Of a stretch of DNA of 46,326 nt, positions 30,288-38,228 are shown in pieces (the first letter of the stretch is position 1; each line of letters starts with the position of its first letter). This DNA comes from Pseudomonadota bacterium (GTDB lineage Bacteria; Pseudomonadota; Alphaproteobacteria; Acetobacterales; Acetobacteraceae): the NCBI GenBank assembly GCA_021815825.1, contig JAKAZO010000012.1, positions 1-46,326 of the forward strand, in the 5' to 3' direction. Below the pieces are notes generated by a model. It made no database searches. It was not told where the DNA came from and saw only the letters and a list, made by a program, of their open reading frames with translations. The position numbers and the translations under genes are program-made.

Positions 30288-30627
30288 CGCTTTCCCCTGT
30301 GCGCGTCACGCCCCGCGGCGTAGCGCTTTCTCCGCATGCCCGTGACATGGCCGCCGCTGAACATCCCCAGCCGGTCGGACCGACACGCCAAATCTCCCGA
30401 TGCGGCGACCGGCCGCAGAATTTCCGGGAGACTCGCGCCCTGTGTTCAGCCGCCTGCCCGATCCAGACAGGCAGGCGCAGTCCGTGGCCAGGCCAGCTCT
30501 CGCATACCCCCCGAACTGGCCGAGCCGTCCCGGCTCGGGCCGATCGGGGACGAGGTGCCTGAGGTCCTCGCGCGTCTGGAGCACGAGAACCCAACCTGAT
30601 CCGTCCGTGGGGCCGGACGAGGTCGCT
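30288..30627. other. 340-bp spacer without a convincing gene; two hairpins
   Basis: No frame here has a family-like sequence or a good ribosome-binding site. It holds two stable inverted repeats: CGCCTGCC/GGCAGGCG (30451-30477, 11-nt loop) and CCGAGCC/GGCTCGG (30520-30538, 5-nt loop). The second could terminate the downstream-reading cspA/30837 unit on the minus strand. Confidence 0.55.
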
Positions 30628-30837
30628 CTAGCCCAGCACCCCACGCTGAGCGGCGAGTTGGCTCTCCGGCACCACCCGTTCATGCCCGTCCACCGCGTGC
30701 TTCACGCGATATTGCGGGTCCCGGGTCTCGCTCGGCAGCAGGCGCTGGACCTTGTATCGGCCGCGCGGGATATTCGCGTCCCGCGGCCCGGGCAGGAAAT
30801 CGACCACCTGCCCGACCTGGAACTTGTGCAGTGTCAC
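30628..30837 (-). CDS. Small conserved-looking protein with SH3-like beta pattern, unknown function
   Basis: A 69-residue protein: KFQVGQVVDFLPGPRDANIPRGRYKVQRLLPSE, then QYRVKHAVDGHERVVPESQL. The alternating hydrophobic strands with VGQVVDF and RYRV-type blocks suggest a small beta-barrel (SH3/KOW-like). The GTG start at 30837 is preceded by GGAGG at 6-nt spacing. It lies 52 bp downstream of cspA on the same strand. Confidence 0.68.
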   Translation of the reverse strand: MTLHKFQVGQVVDFLPGPRDANIPRGRYKVQRLLPSETRDPQYRVKHAVDGHERVVPESQLAAQRGVLG

Positions 30838-30889
30838 CCTATCCTCCGTCGCTGCCGGTGCCGCCGAGGCGGCACCGGGCCCAGCGGGC

Positions 30890-31096
30890 TCAGACGGCCT
30901 TCAGATTGACGGCCGAAGTCTTGCCCTGCTGGCCGCGCTCGAGGTCGAAGCTGACCTTCTGGCCCTCGTTCAGCTGGCCCATTCCGGAGCGTTCGACCGC
31001 CGAAATATGGACGAACACGTCCTTCTGACCGTCATCCGGCTGGATGAACCCGAAACCCTTCTGAGCGTTGAACCACTTAACGGTGCCTTGCGACAT
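30890..31096 (-). CDS. Cold-shock protein, CspA family
   Basis: A 68-residue single OB-fold RNA chaperone. [19 protein letters not shown] carries RNP1 (KGFGFI), and VFVHISAVE is RNP2. [20 protein letters not shown] is the normal C-terminus. A longer frame opens at 31195 but runs through the leader; the ATG at 31096 gives the standard CspA length. Confidence 0.96.
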   Translation of the reverse strand: MSQGTVKWFNAQKGFGFIQPDDGQKDVFVHISAVERSGMGQLNEGQKVSFDLERGQQGKTSAVNLKAV

Positions 31097-31316
31097 CGTG
31101 TCTCTCCATGCAACCCGGCGGCCCACACTGTGCAGGCCGGAATACTTTTTCAAATTTGGGGGCACAGGATGCGAACGAGCCGCACAACAAGGCACAAGCA
31201 GCCCAATGCTGGAAAAGCGCCGTGCCGTTCATATAGGGTGCCAAGGCTGGAAACGCCACAACAAATCGTCGTCACACCCGCGCCCCGATGCTCCCGGCAC
31301 GGCGAGCCTGCCGCCA
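31097..31316 (-). promoter_or_regulatory. cspA upstream region and probable long leader
   Basis: The 220 bp between cspA and modC is AT-richer than its surroundings, including AAATTTGAAAAAGTATT about 45-62 nt before the ATG. cspA mRNAs commonly have long structured leaders; here I see no clear cold-box and only a weak TATATG -10 candidate near 31229-31235. Nothing else is recognised. Confidence 0.4.
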
Positions 31317-32423
31317 TCAGCTCGAAAACACCTCGATCGCCATCGACTTGACCAGCGCCAGCACGGCGGCGCCGGGGACGAGGCCGAGACGCGCGACCGC
31401 GTCCGGCGTCACCCGCGCCAGCAGCGCTGCTCCCCCCGCATCCACCGCCACCAGCGTCGCGCGCCGCGGCGGGTCCTCGGTGATCGTCCGGATCGTGGTG
31501 GCGAGCACGTTGTGCACGCTGATGCCGCGCGGCGCGTCGGTGGCCAGGATCACCTCGCGCGCCGGCACTCGGAGCCGCACCATCGTCCCCGGCGCCGCCG
31601 CCAGCAGCGGTACCAGCAGCCGCGCCGCGCCCGCCGCCAGCGTCGTCAGCTGCCTGGCCGCGTCGTGCTCCTGCACCCGCGCCGCGAACATCGCCCCGGC
31701 ATCGTCGCGCAGCGCCAGCGGCAGATCGCCCCGCACCGCGATCTCGTCCAGCGGCCCCACCGCGCGCACTCGCCCGGCCTCCATCAGCGCCAGCCAGTCG
31801 GCCAGCCGCGCAACCTCCGCCAGGTCGTGGGTGATGTAGAGAATCGGCAGCCGCAGCGCCTGCTTGAGCCGGGCCAGGTAGGGCAGGATCTCGTCCTTGC
31901 GTGGCCCGTCGAGGCTGGAGAGCGGCTCGTCCATCACCAGCAGCCGCGGCTGGGAGAGCAGCGCCCGGCCGATCGCCACCCGCTGGCGTTCCCCGCCCGA
32001 GAGCGTCCGCGGCCGGCGCGCCAGCAGCGACTCCAGCCCGAGCAGCGCCACCACATCGTCGAACCCGGTATCATTCCCGCCCGGACCACCCCCGCCGGCG
32101 CGGCGCTGGCCGTAGCGCAGATTGCCCGCCACCGTCAGATGCGGGAACAGATTCGGCGTCTGGAACACCATGCCGACGCGGCGGCGCTCCGGCGGCAGAC
32201 AGACGCCGGCGGCGCTGTCGAACAGCACCATGCCGTCGAGCACGACTCGTCCCGAGTCTGGGCGCAGCAGCCCGGCGACGACGGCGGCAAGCGTCGATTT
32301 GCCGCAGCCGGAGGGGCCGAACAGGGCCAGCGTGCCCGGCGTCGGCGCGGCGAGGTCGATCGCGGCGGTGAAGCCGGGAACCTCGTGGCGGAAGGCGATG
32401 GCGAGGCCGGCGCCCGCGGTCAT
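31317..32423 (-). CDS. modC: Molybdate ABC transporter ATP-binding protein ModC
   Basis: A 368-residue ATPase: Walker A GPSGCGKST, Q-loop GMVFQTPNLFPH, signature LSGGERQRVAIGRAL, Walker B LLVMDEPLSSLD, switch His in YITHDLAEVARL. A C-terminal Mop/TOBE-like domain (about residues 285-368: SVHNVLATTIRTI, then RVTPDAVARLGL and VLALVKSMAIEVF) is specific to ModC-type ATPases and binds molybdate for feedback. The ATG overlaps the modB stop by 4 nt. Confidence 0.93.
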   Translation of the reverse strand: MTAGAGLAIAFRHEVPGFTAAIDLAAPTPGTLALFGPSGCGKSTLAAVVAGLLRPDSGRVVLDGMVLFDSAAGVCLPPERRRVGMVFQTPNLFPHLTVAGNLRYGQRRAGGGGPGGNDTGFDDVVALLGLESLLARRPRTLSGGERQRVAIGRALLSQPRLLVMDEPLSSLDGPRKDEILPYLARLKQALRLPILYITHDLAEVARLADWLALMEAGRVRAVGPLDEIAVRGDLPLALRDDAGAMFAARVQEHDAARQLTTLAAGAARLLVPLLAAAPGTMVRLRVPAREVILATDAPRGISVHNVLATTIRTITEDPPRRATLVAVDAGGAALLARVTPDAVARLGLVPGAAVLALVKSMAIEVFSS

Positions 32424-33106
32424 CGCAGGCCGAGGCGCTGCCCGAGCCGCCGCCCCGCCCATTCGGAGAGGCCGAGTCCGGCCAGCGCCAGCGCCACCGA
32501 GACCATCGCCAGCCGCGCCGCCAGCGTTTCGCCGCCCGGTATCTGCAAGGCGCTGAAAATCGCCAGCGGCAGGGTCTCGGTCTCGCCCGGGATATTGGCG
32601 GCGAAGGTGATCACCGCGCCGAACTCGCCCAGCGCGGCGACATAGCCGGCGATCGCCGCCACCAGCACCCCCGGCGCGGCAAGCGGCAGGGTGACGCTCA
32701 GAAAACAGTCGAGCGGCGTGGCCCCGAGCGTGCGCGCCGCCTGCTCCAGTCCACGATCGACCGCATCCAGACCCTGGCGGCAGGCGCGCACCATCTGGGG
32801 AAAGATCATCACCCCGCAGGCCAGGCTGGCGCCGGCGGTGGTGAAGGCCAGGCGCAGACCGAAGGCGGCATAGAGCCAGGCGCCGAGCGGCCCGTGCCGG
32901 CCGAGCAGCAGCAGCAGCAGCCAGCCGATCACCACCGGCGGCAGCACCAGCGGCAGATTGACCAGGGCATCGAGCAGGAACCGGCCGACGAACCGCCCGC
33001 GTGCCAGCGCGAAGGCGACGAGCACGGCCAGCGGCAGGCCGAAGGCGACGGCCCGCGCCGCGACCGCGAGGGTGAGCCGGACGACGGGCCAGAGTTCCGG
33101 CGGCAG
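32420..33106 (-). CDS. modB: Molybdate ABC transporter permease ModB (non-canonical start)
   Basis: An inner-membrane permease: LDALVNLPLVLPPVVIGWLLLLLLG, the EAA-type coupling loop LEQAARTLGATPLDCF, and YVAALGEFGAVITFAANIPGETETLPLAIF are ModB hallmarks. The first ATG/GTG/TTG in frame is GTG at 33025, which would delete the first membrane helix. The frame continues upstream as TLPPELWPVVRLTLAVAARAV up to the modA TAG. I therefore place the start at CTG 33106 (ACG 33109 is an alternative), with GGAG from the modA end upstream. modA and modB share a frame, separated by that single TAG. Confidence 0.85.
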   Translation of the reverse strand: MPPELWPVVRLTLAVAARAVAFGLPLAVLVAFALARGRFVGRFLLDALVNLPLVLPPVVIGWLLLLLLGRHGPLGAWLYAAFGLRLAFTTAGASLACGVMIFPQMVRACRQGLDAVDRGLEQAARTLGATPLDCFLSVTLPLAAPGVLVAAIAGYVAALGEFGAVITFAANIPGETETLPLAIFSALQIPGGETLAARLAMVSVALALAGLGLSEWAGRRLGQRLGLR

Positions 33107-33112
33107 CGTCGC

Positions 33113-33946
33113 CTACTCCGCCGTGAAGCCGAGACGGACGAAGGTCGCGCGCGCCGCCGGGCCGAAGAGGAAGGCGAGCAGCGCCCGCGCCCCAGGGCCG
33201 TCATGGCCGCGCGGGATGGCGACGGGATAGGTGATCGGGTCGTGCAGCTCGGGCGGGAACAGGGCGGCGACGCGCACCGCGGGCGCGGCCGCGGCGTCCG
33301 TGGCGTAGACGATGCCGGCCGGCGCCTCTCCCCGGGCGACGAGCTGCAGCGCCGCGCGCACATCGGCCGCCGGCGCCAGCCGCGGCGCGATCGCGGGCCA
33401 CACGCCCAGCCGGGTCAGCGCCTGGCGCGCATAGAGCCCGGCCGGCACATGACCGGGGTCGCCCACCGCCAGCCGCCCATCACGGCCGAGCAGGCCGGCG
33501 AGGTCGAAATCCCGCGTCATCGTTGCCGGCGGTCCGCCGCCCGGCGCATCGGCCGGCACGATCAGCACCAGGCGGTTATGCAGCAGATCCCGCCGCGTGC
33601 CGGGCACGAGCAGATCGCGGCTGGCGAGTTCGTCCATCCAGCGCTCGTCGGCGGCAAGGAAGAGATCCGCCGGCGCGCCGGCCTCGATCTGGCGCGCCAG
33701 CGTCGAGCTGGCCCCGAACACGAGGCGCAGCGCCGCGCCGCCCTGCGCCTGCCAGACGCCATCGAGCGCGCGCATCGCGTCGGTGAGGCTCGCGGCGGCG
33801 AAGACGGTGAGCGGCTCCGGCGCCGCGCCGGCCCCCAGCGCCGCACCGGCGCCCAGCAGCGCGCTCGCCCCCAGGAGCGCGCCGCCGCGGAGCAGGAGCG
33901 TGCGACGGCGCACCGGCCACACGGCGCCGTACGGCGCGTGGCTCAT
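33113..33946 (-). CDS. modA: Molybdate-binding periplasmic protein ModA
   Basis: A 277-residue class II binding protein. Signal region VRRRTLLLRGGALLGASALLG with RRR, possibly Tat. LTVFAAASLTDAMRAL and LRLVFGASSTLARQIEAGAPADLFLAA supply the oxyanion-binding Ser residues, and LAVGDPGHVPAGLYARQAL plus GIVYATDA close the site. It binds molybdate or tungstate for ModBC. The ATG overlaps the preceding binding-protein stop by 4 nt. The stop TAG is in the same frame as modB. Confidence 0.92.
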   Translation of the reverse strand: MSHAPYGAVWPVRRRTLLLRGGALLGASALLGAGAALGAGAAPEPLTVFAAASLTDAMRALDGVWQAQGGAALRLVFGASSTLARQIEAGAPADLFLAADERWMDELASRDLLVPGTRRDLLHNRLVLIVPADAPGGGPPATMTRDFDLAGLLGRDGRLAVGDPGHVPAGLYARQALTRLGVWPAIAPRLAPAADVRAALQLVARGEAPAGIVYATDAAAAPAVRVAALFPPELHDPITYPVAIPRGHDGPGARALLAFLFGPAARATFVRLGFTAE

Positions 33947-34953
33947 GGCGTCGCGGCGCGGATCGGGGCGAGGGCGTCGCGCAGCGCCGCGGTGTCCGCA
34001 GCGCCCGGGGCGCGGCCATAGAGCTCCGCCTGCAACGAGGCCGCCCGCGTCGCGAGCGCCGCCGGATCCGCGTAGTGTTCGGTCCACAGCAGACCCAGCA
34101 GCCGGTTGATCGACGGCGGCTCCTCGAACCAGCCGAACGGCAGCGTGGGCGCGACATAGGCGTGGCCCTCACGCACCGCCCGCACCGCCTGCCACTCCGG
34201 CGCCTTCGCCAGGACGGCGCGGGAAGCTGGATCCGCGAGGATCAGCACGTCCGGGTCCAGCGTGGCGATCACCGCGGCGGTGACGGGCCGGAATTTTCCG
34301 CCCTCCTCGCTCGCCGGCGCCAGCACCTGCCAGCCGGCGGCGCGGAGTGTCTCGTAGGGCTGCGAGCCGGGCGCGGCGGCGATCAGCGCGTCCGGCTCGC
34401 CGCGGGCATAGATCACGCGCCGCGCCGCGTCCGGGCGGCGGGCGCTGAGGATCGCATCGGCCATGCGCGCCAGTTCCTCCCCACGCGCGGCCCGGCCGAG
34501 CGCGGCGCCGAGCCGGCGGAGCACGTCCGGGGCCTGGTCCAACGCGCCGTCGAACAGCAGCACCGGCGCGCCGAAGCCGGCCTCCTGCGCGCGGGCGAGA
34601 TAGCGCGGGCTGATGGTGCCGTAATCGACGATGAGGTCCGGGTGCGTGGCCTCGATCGCGGCCAGCGCCGCCTTCTCCAGCGGCGGCGACTTGGGCAGCG
34701 CCGCGAGGGGGGCGCCGAGCAGCGCCGCGGCGGCGGGGCCGGGCGGGTGCGGCCAGCCGGTCATCATGTCGGGCGCCAGCGCGGCGAGCAACACGGCGGC
34801 AGGCGGGCCGGCGGGCATCACGCGAACGATGGTCGCCGGCAGGGTGACATGCCGTCCGGTCGCATCGAGGACCTCGCCGGCGCTGGCCCAAGCCGGGGCG
34901 AGCAGCAGGACCAGCAGCAGAAGGAACGGCAATCGTCGCAGTTCAGAGGGCAC
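33943..34953 (-). CDS. Class III (BtuF/FepB/MolA-like) ABC substrate-binding protein
   Basis: A 336-residue periplasmic protein with a signal peptide (LRRLPFLLLLVLLLAPAWASA-GEV). Two Rossmann-like lobes are joined by a long helix, as in the BtuF/FhuD class: VTLPATIVRVMPAGPPAAVLLAALAP, then HPDLIVDYGTISPRYLARAQEAG, then LDPDVLILADPASRAVL. This class normally binds Fe-siderophores, haem, cobalamin or, in MolA, molybdate/tungstate. No matching FecCD permease is in the window. Its 4-nt overlap with modA ties it to the molybdate operon, so a MolA-like role is possible (inference). Confidence 0.85.
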   Translation of the reverse strand: MPSELRRLPFLLLLVLLLAPAWASAGEVLDATGRHVTLPATIVRVMPAGPPAAVLLAALAPDMMTGWPHPPGPAAAALLGAPLAALPKSPPLEKAALAAIEATHPDLIVDYGTISPRYLARAQEAGFGAPVLLFDGALDQAPDVLRRLGAALGRAARGEELARMADAILSARRPDAARRVIYARGEPDALIAAAPGSQPYETLRAAGWQVLAPASEEGGKFRPVTAAVIATLDPDVLILADPASRAVLAKAPEWQAVRAVREGHAYVAPTLPFGWFEEPPSINRLLGLLWTEHYADPAALATRAASLQAELYGRAPGAADTAALRDALAPIRAATP

Positions 34954-35007
34954 ATCAGGGCTCCGCTATGCGTTCCCAACCATATCGGCTGCGTCGGCCC
35001 GCGGCAA

Positions 35008-36507
35008 TCAGTCCGCCGTTCCCCGCCCGGCGAGCTCGGCGCCGGCGTCGCGCCCGAGCAGCAGCGCGCAAGGCGCCGCCAGCGCCGAGGCGGCCCCGAC
35101 CAGCAGGAAGGCGAGGCTGAAATCCGCCGGCCCGGGCAGCGCGTGGCCGTAGACGCGCCTTCCCAGCTCCAGCCCGGCCGCGCCGAGGGCGATGCCGAGG
35201 GTCAGGGAAAGCTGCTGCAGGGTCGAATAGAGGCTGGAGGCCGCGCTCATCCGCGCCCGCGGGATGTTGGCGAAGGCGATCGAATTGTAGGCGGTGAACT
35301 GCAGCGAGCGCACCAGGCCGCCGACCAGCAGCACGGCATAGATCCCGGCCAGCGGCCAGGCCGGACGGAACGCGGCGCAGGCGGCGAGCAGCACGGCGGA
35401 GAGCGCGCCATTCCACAGCAGCGTGGCGCGAAAGCCGATCCAGCGCAGCAGCGTCTGCGTCGCCGGCTTCATGACCAGCGCGCCGGCGGCGGCGGCGAAG
35501 GTGATCATGCCGCTCTTCGAGGCGGAGTCACCGAAGCCGAGCTGCATCTGCAGCGGCAGCAGGAACGGCACGGCGCCGACGCCGAGCCGGAACAGCGTGC
35601 CGGCCAGTACCGAGACTCCGAAGGTGGGGATGGCGAGCAGGCCCAGCTCCAGCACCGCCCGCGGATGGCGCCGGGCGTGGCGCACATAGAGCGCGCCGGC
35701 GAGGAGGCCGACCCCGACCGTCGCGGCCAGCGCCGTCGGCCCGAGCAGGCCGCGCCCGCCCAGCTCCAGCCCGCCCATCAGCGCCACCAGGGCCAGCGCG
35801 CTGAGCGCCAGGCCGGTGCCATCGAACGGGTCCGGGCGCGGCTCGCGCACCTCGACGATGTAGCGGCTGACCAGCACGACACCGAGCAGGCCGATGGGTA
35901 CGTTGATGTAGAAAATCCAGCGCCAGTGCCAGTAGCTGACGATGAAGCCGCCGAGCGGCGGGCCGAGGATCGGGCCGATCAGCGCCGGCATGGTCAGCCA
36001 GGCCATGGCGGCGACGAGTTCGGACTTGGCGACACTGCGCAGCAGCAGGAGCCGCCCGACCGGGACCATCATCGCGCCGCCGAGCCCCTGGAGGATGCGC
36101 GCGGCGACCAGCGCACCGAGCGTCTGCGCGGCGCCGCACAGCACCGAGCCCAAGGTGAAAACGATGATGGCGAGGCGGAACACGGTGCGGGCGCCGAACC
36201 GGTCGGCCATCCAGCCGCTGGCCGGGATGAACACCGCGAGGCTGAGCAGATAGGAGGTCAGCGCCACGCTCATCCGCACCGGATCTGCGCCGTAGGCGTG
36301 CGCCATCACCGGCAGCGCGGTGGCGAGAACGGTCGAATCGAGGTTCTGCATCAGCAGCGCGCAGGCGACGATGAGCGCCGTCAGCCGCGGGCTGGCGGCG
36401 ATACGGGGCGGAGCGAGGCTGGCCGCTTCGGTGAGGGGAGGGGGCATCGGCGCGAGCATCGCCCCGGCGGGCCGCGGAGGAAAGAGGCACATTGACGCCG
36501 CCGGCAT
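35008..36507 (-). CDS. MFS transporter, DHA2 (EmrB-like) family
   Basis: An exporter of up to 499 residues with about 14 hydrophobic segments, driven by the proton gradient. ACALLMQNLDSTVLATALPVMA is the TM1 motif of DHA2 pumps, GWMADRFGARTVF is motif A, and GPILGPPLGGFIVSYWHWRWIFYINVPIG is motif C with the following block. The start is uncertain: ATGs at 36507, 36492, 36459 and 36447 all lack a good Shine-Dalgarno, and the later ones leave more room for a promoter. A 54-bp gap separates it from the class III binding protein, so it could head the mod transcript. Cargo unknown. Confidence 0.85.
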   Translation of the reverse strand: MPAASMCLFPPRPAGAMLAPMPPPLTEAASLAPPRIAASPRLTALIVACALLMQNLDSTVLATALPVMAHAYGADPVRMSVALTSYLLSLAVFIPASGWMADRFGARTVFRLAIIVFTLGSVLCGAAQTLGALVAARILQGLGGAMMVPVGRLLLLRSVAKSELVAAMAWLTMPALIGPILGPPLGGFIVSYWHWRWIFYINVPIGLLGVVLVSRYIVEVREPRPDPFDGTGLALSALALVALMGGLELGGRGLLGPTALAATVGVGLLAGALYVRHARRHPRAVLELGLLAIPTFGVSVLAGTLFRLGVGAVPFLLPLQMQLGFGDSASKSGMITFAAAAGALVMKPATQTLLRWIGFRATLLWNGALSAVLLAACAAFRPAWPLAGIYAVLLVGGLVRSLQFTAYNSIAFANIPRARMSAASSLYSTLQQLSLTLGIALGAAGLELGRRVYGHALPGPADFSLAFLLVGAASALAAPCALLLGRDAGAELAGRGTAD

Positions 36508-36549
36508 GCCTGCGCAGTCTGGCTAGACCTAGCGTAGGGAGGGTGCACA

Positions 36550-36936
36550 ATGGCCATCGGCAGGCTCGACCACTACACGATCCGCACCGGCGATCTCGCT
36601 GCCACGCGCCGTTTCTACACCGACGTGATGGGCTTCAGCATCGGGCCGCGCCCGGCATTTCCCTTTCCCGGCGCCTGGCTCTACCAGGATGGCGCGCCGC
36701 TCGTGCACGTCATCGAAGATACCGGCGCGGGCGCCGGTGCGGCGATGACGGGACGGATCGACCATATCGCCTTCACCGCCACCGACCTTGCCGGTGTGCG
36801 CGCCCGTCTCGCCGCGCTCGGCATCCGCTTCGACCAGCGGACGGTGCCGGACCAGGCGGTGCATCAGGTTTTCCTCACCGATCCCAACGGCATCCGGCTC
36901 GAGCTGAATTTTCCCGCCGCCGAGGCCACGGGCTGA
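36550..36936 (+). CDS. VOC-superfamily (glyoxalase/dioxygenase-like) protein
   Basis: A 128-residue two-betaalphabetabetabeta-module protein: LDHYTIRTGDLAATRRFYTDVMGF (metal His8), WLYQDGAPLVHVIE (His), RIDHIAFTATDLAGVRARL (His) and LTDPNGIRLELNF (Glu). The full set of metal ligands is present, so it is probably a metalloenzyme, such as a glyoxalase, dioxygenase or lyase; the substrate is unknown. GGGAGGG precedes the ATG. Divergent from the MFS gene with a spacer under 60 bp. Confidence 0.85.
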   Translation: MAIGRLDHYTIRTGDLAATRRFYTDVMGFSIGPRPAFPFPGAWLYQDGAPLVHVIEDTGAGAGAAMTGRIDHIAFTATDLAGVRARLAALGIRFDQRTVPDQAVHQVFLTDPNGIRLELNFPAAEATG

Positions 36937-36940
36937 GCCC

Positions 36941-37294
36941 TCAGCCCGGCTTCGGTTCCGCCGCCTCCATCGCCCGCAATTCCTCCATCGCCAGCATACT
37001 GTGCGCATAGGCGGCGCCGGCGCGCATCTCGGTGGCGACCCAGATCGCCTCCATCATTTCCTGCTCGCTCGCGCCATGGCGCTTGGCCGCGCGGGTGTGG
37101 GCGCGGATGCAGTATGGGCACTGGGTCACGTGCGAGACGGCGAGCGCGATGAGCTGCTTCATCTTCACCGGCAACGCGCCCTCGGCGAAGACGGTGCGGC
37201 TGAAATTGTCGAACGCGGCCAGCATCTCGGGCGCCAGCGCCTTGCGGCGCGCGGCGAGTTCGCGCGTCGGGGTGGGATAGAGCGGCTCGGACAT
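36941..37294 (-). CDS. Carboxymuconolactone decarboxylase / AhpD-like protein
   Basis: A 117-residue all-helical protein. VKMKQLIALAVSHVTQCPYCIRAHTRAAKRHGAS has the AhpD CxxC (CPYC) and downstream His, so a thiol-peroxidase role is more likely than a true decarboxylase. MEAIWVATEMRAGAAYAHSML completes the CMD fold. GAGGAGGG precedes the ATG at 37294. Convergent with the VOC gene, with stops 4 bp apart. Confidence 0.88.
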   Translation of the reverse strand: MSEPLYPTPTRELAARRKALAPEMLAAFDNFSRTVFAEGALPVKMKQLIALAVSHVTQCPYCIRAHTRAAKRHGASEQEMMEAIWVATEMRAGAAYAHSMLAMEELRAMEAAEPKPG

Positions 37295-37376
37295 CGCGGC
37301 CCTCCTCGGTCTCGTTCGGGGTTGCAGACCGGTCCGTTCTGCGCCGGCACCCGCCGCGCCGGCAAGCGCCGCCGCG

Positions 37377-37472
37377 CTAGAGTCTGCCAGGCGCGGATTG
37401 AGGCGCCTGACAGACTCTAGCCCTTTGTTTGCGCGTCTGTTTAGCCGGCTACGGTGAGTCCACCTACGCCGG
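37377..37472. repeat. Composite palindromic element, probably dispersed (REP/MITE-like)
   Basis: Arms CTAGAGTCTGCCAGGCGC (37377-37394) and GCGCCTGACAGACTCTAG (37403-37420) pair over 18 positions with one mismatch and an 8-nt loop. After CCCTTTGTTTGCGCG comes a second imperfect inverted repeat from CCGGC to GCCGG at 37445-37472. It lies between two genes and abuts the ric stop. The near-perfect long palindrome and AT-rich linker look like an interspersed repeat family, but I see no second copy in the window. Confidence 0.6.
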
Positions 37473-37479
37473 ACAGACG

Positions 37480-38157
37480 CTACGCGTCCGTGAAGCGCGG
37501 GAACAGCAGGTTGTTCTCCAGATGCACGTGCTCGGTGAGGTCCTCGGCGAATTTCGCCAGCCCGGCATAGAGCGCGCGCCAGCTGTTGCACGCCTCCGCG
37601 GGCGGCGTGATGTCGTTGGTGAGGACGAGGATCTCGGCGAGATTGGCGCCGTGGGCCTCATGCTCCTCGCGCATGCGCGCGATCGGGTGGACGATCATCG
37701 GGTGCCCGCCGGCACGCATGAGCGGGAACAGAATCTGCTCCTCCTTGGCCTGATGCTCCGTCAGCTCGGCCTCGATCGTCTCCAGCAGGTCGGCGAGCCC
37801 GGCCGGCGCGGCGTGATGCTCGCGATGCACGGCCTCCACGCGACGGGCGAGGCGGATCAGTTCCGGCAGCTCGGCGCGATGGACGGCGTGATAGCGCTCC
37901 AGGATATGGTCGATCAGCGCCTCGGTTTCCTCCGGCGCGACGGGGACCTGCGGCTCCAGCGCCGCAAGCTCACCTTCGAGCTCGGCAAGGCCGATCCCGC
38001 GCGCGGCCGCGGCGTCGGCCAGGCTGGTCGCGCCGCCGCAGCAGAAATCCAGCTTGTGGCGGCGGAACAGCGCGGCCGCGCCGGGCAGGGCCGCGGCGAT
38101 GCTGCCGATCGGCTGGTCCGCGAAGCCTGACGGGGCGAGAAGGGGCGATCCGGACAT
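37480..38157 (-). CDS. Iron-sulfur cluster repair di-iron protein RIC (YtfE/ScdA)
   Basis: A 225-residue repair protein that restores Fe-S clusters after nitric oxide or oxidative damage. The N-terminal ScdA domain has FRRHKLDFCCGG (C38, C39). The hemerythrin-like domain carries the di-iron ligands in DHILERYHAVHRAEL, VHREHHAAPAG, LTEHQAKEEQILFP, REEHEAHG and LTEHVHLENNLLFPRF. Normal length. A palindrome of NsrR type lies 25 nt before the ATG, so NO induction is likely. Confidence 0.93.
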   Translation of the reverse strand: MSGSPLLAPSGFADQPIGSIAAALPGAAALFRRHKLDFCCGGATSLADAAAARGIGLAELEGELAALEPQVPVAPEETEALIDHILERYHAVHRAELPELIRLARRVEAVHREHHAAPAGLADLLETIEAELTEHQAKEEQILFPLMRAGGHPMIVHPIARMREEHEAHGANLAEILVLTNDITPPAEACNSWRALYAGLAKFAEDLTEHVHLENNLLFPRFTDA

Positions 38158-38181
38158 GGCGGGCTCCTCGGAAGTTGCTTA

Positions 38182-38204
38182 AACATACATTTGATATGAA
38201 TGTT
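38182..38204 (-). promoter_or_regulatory. NsrR-like operator upstream of the RIC gene
   Basis: A 23-bp inverted repeat: AACATACAT and ATGAATGTT around TTGAT. This is close to the Rrf2-family NsrR site (ATGCATTT/AAATGCAT form). It ends 25 nt before the RIC ATG, an appropriate position for repression released by NO. Confidence 0.68.
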
Positions 38205-38228
38205 TCACTCCACGCAGGAGGCGGGCAA

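Noticed and set aside
30306-30683. A 125-codon minus-strand frame in the spacer before the small genes
   Set aside because: Overlaps the better-supported 69-residue gene, has no ribosome-binding site or family-like sequence, and crosses two hairpins.
34075-36495. An 806-codon plus-strand frame opposite the MFS and class III binding-protein genes
   Set aside because: Low-complexity Arg/Gly/Glu-rich shadow; both minus-strand genes have clear family motifs.
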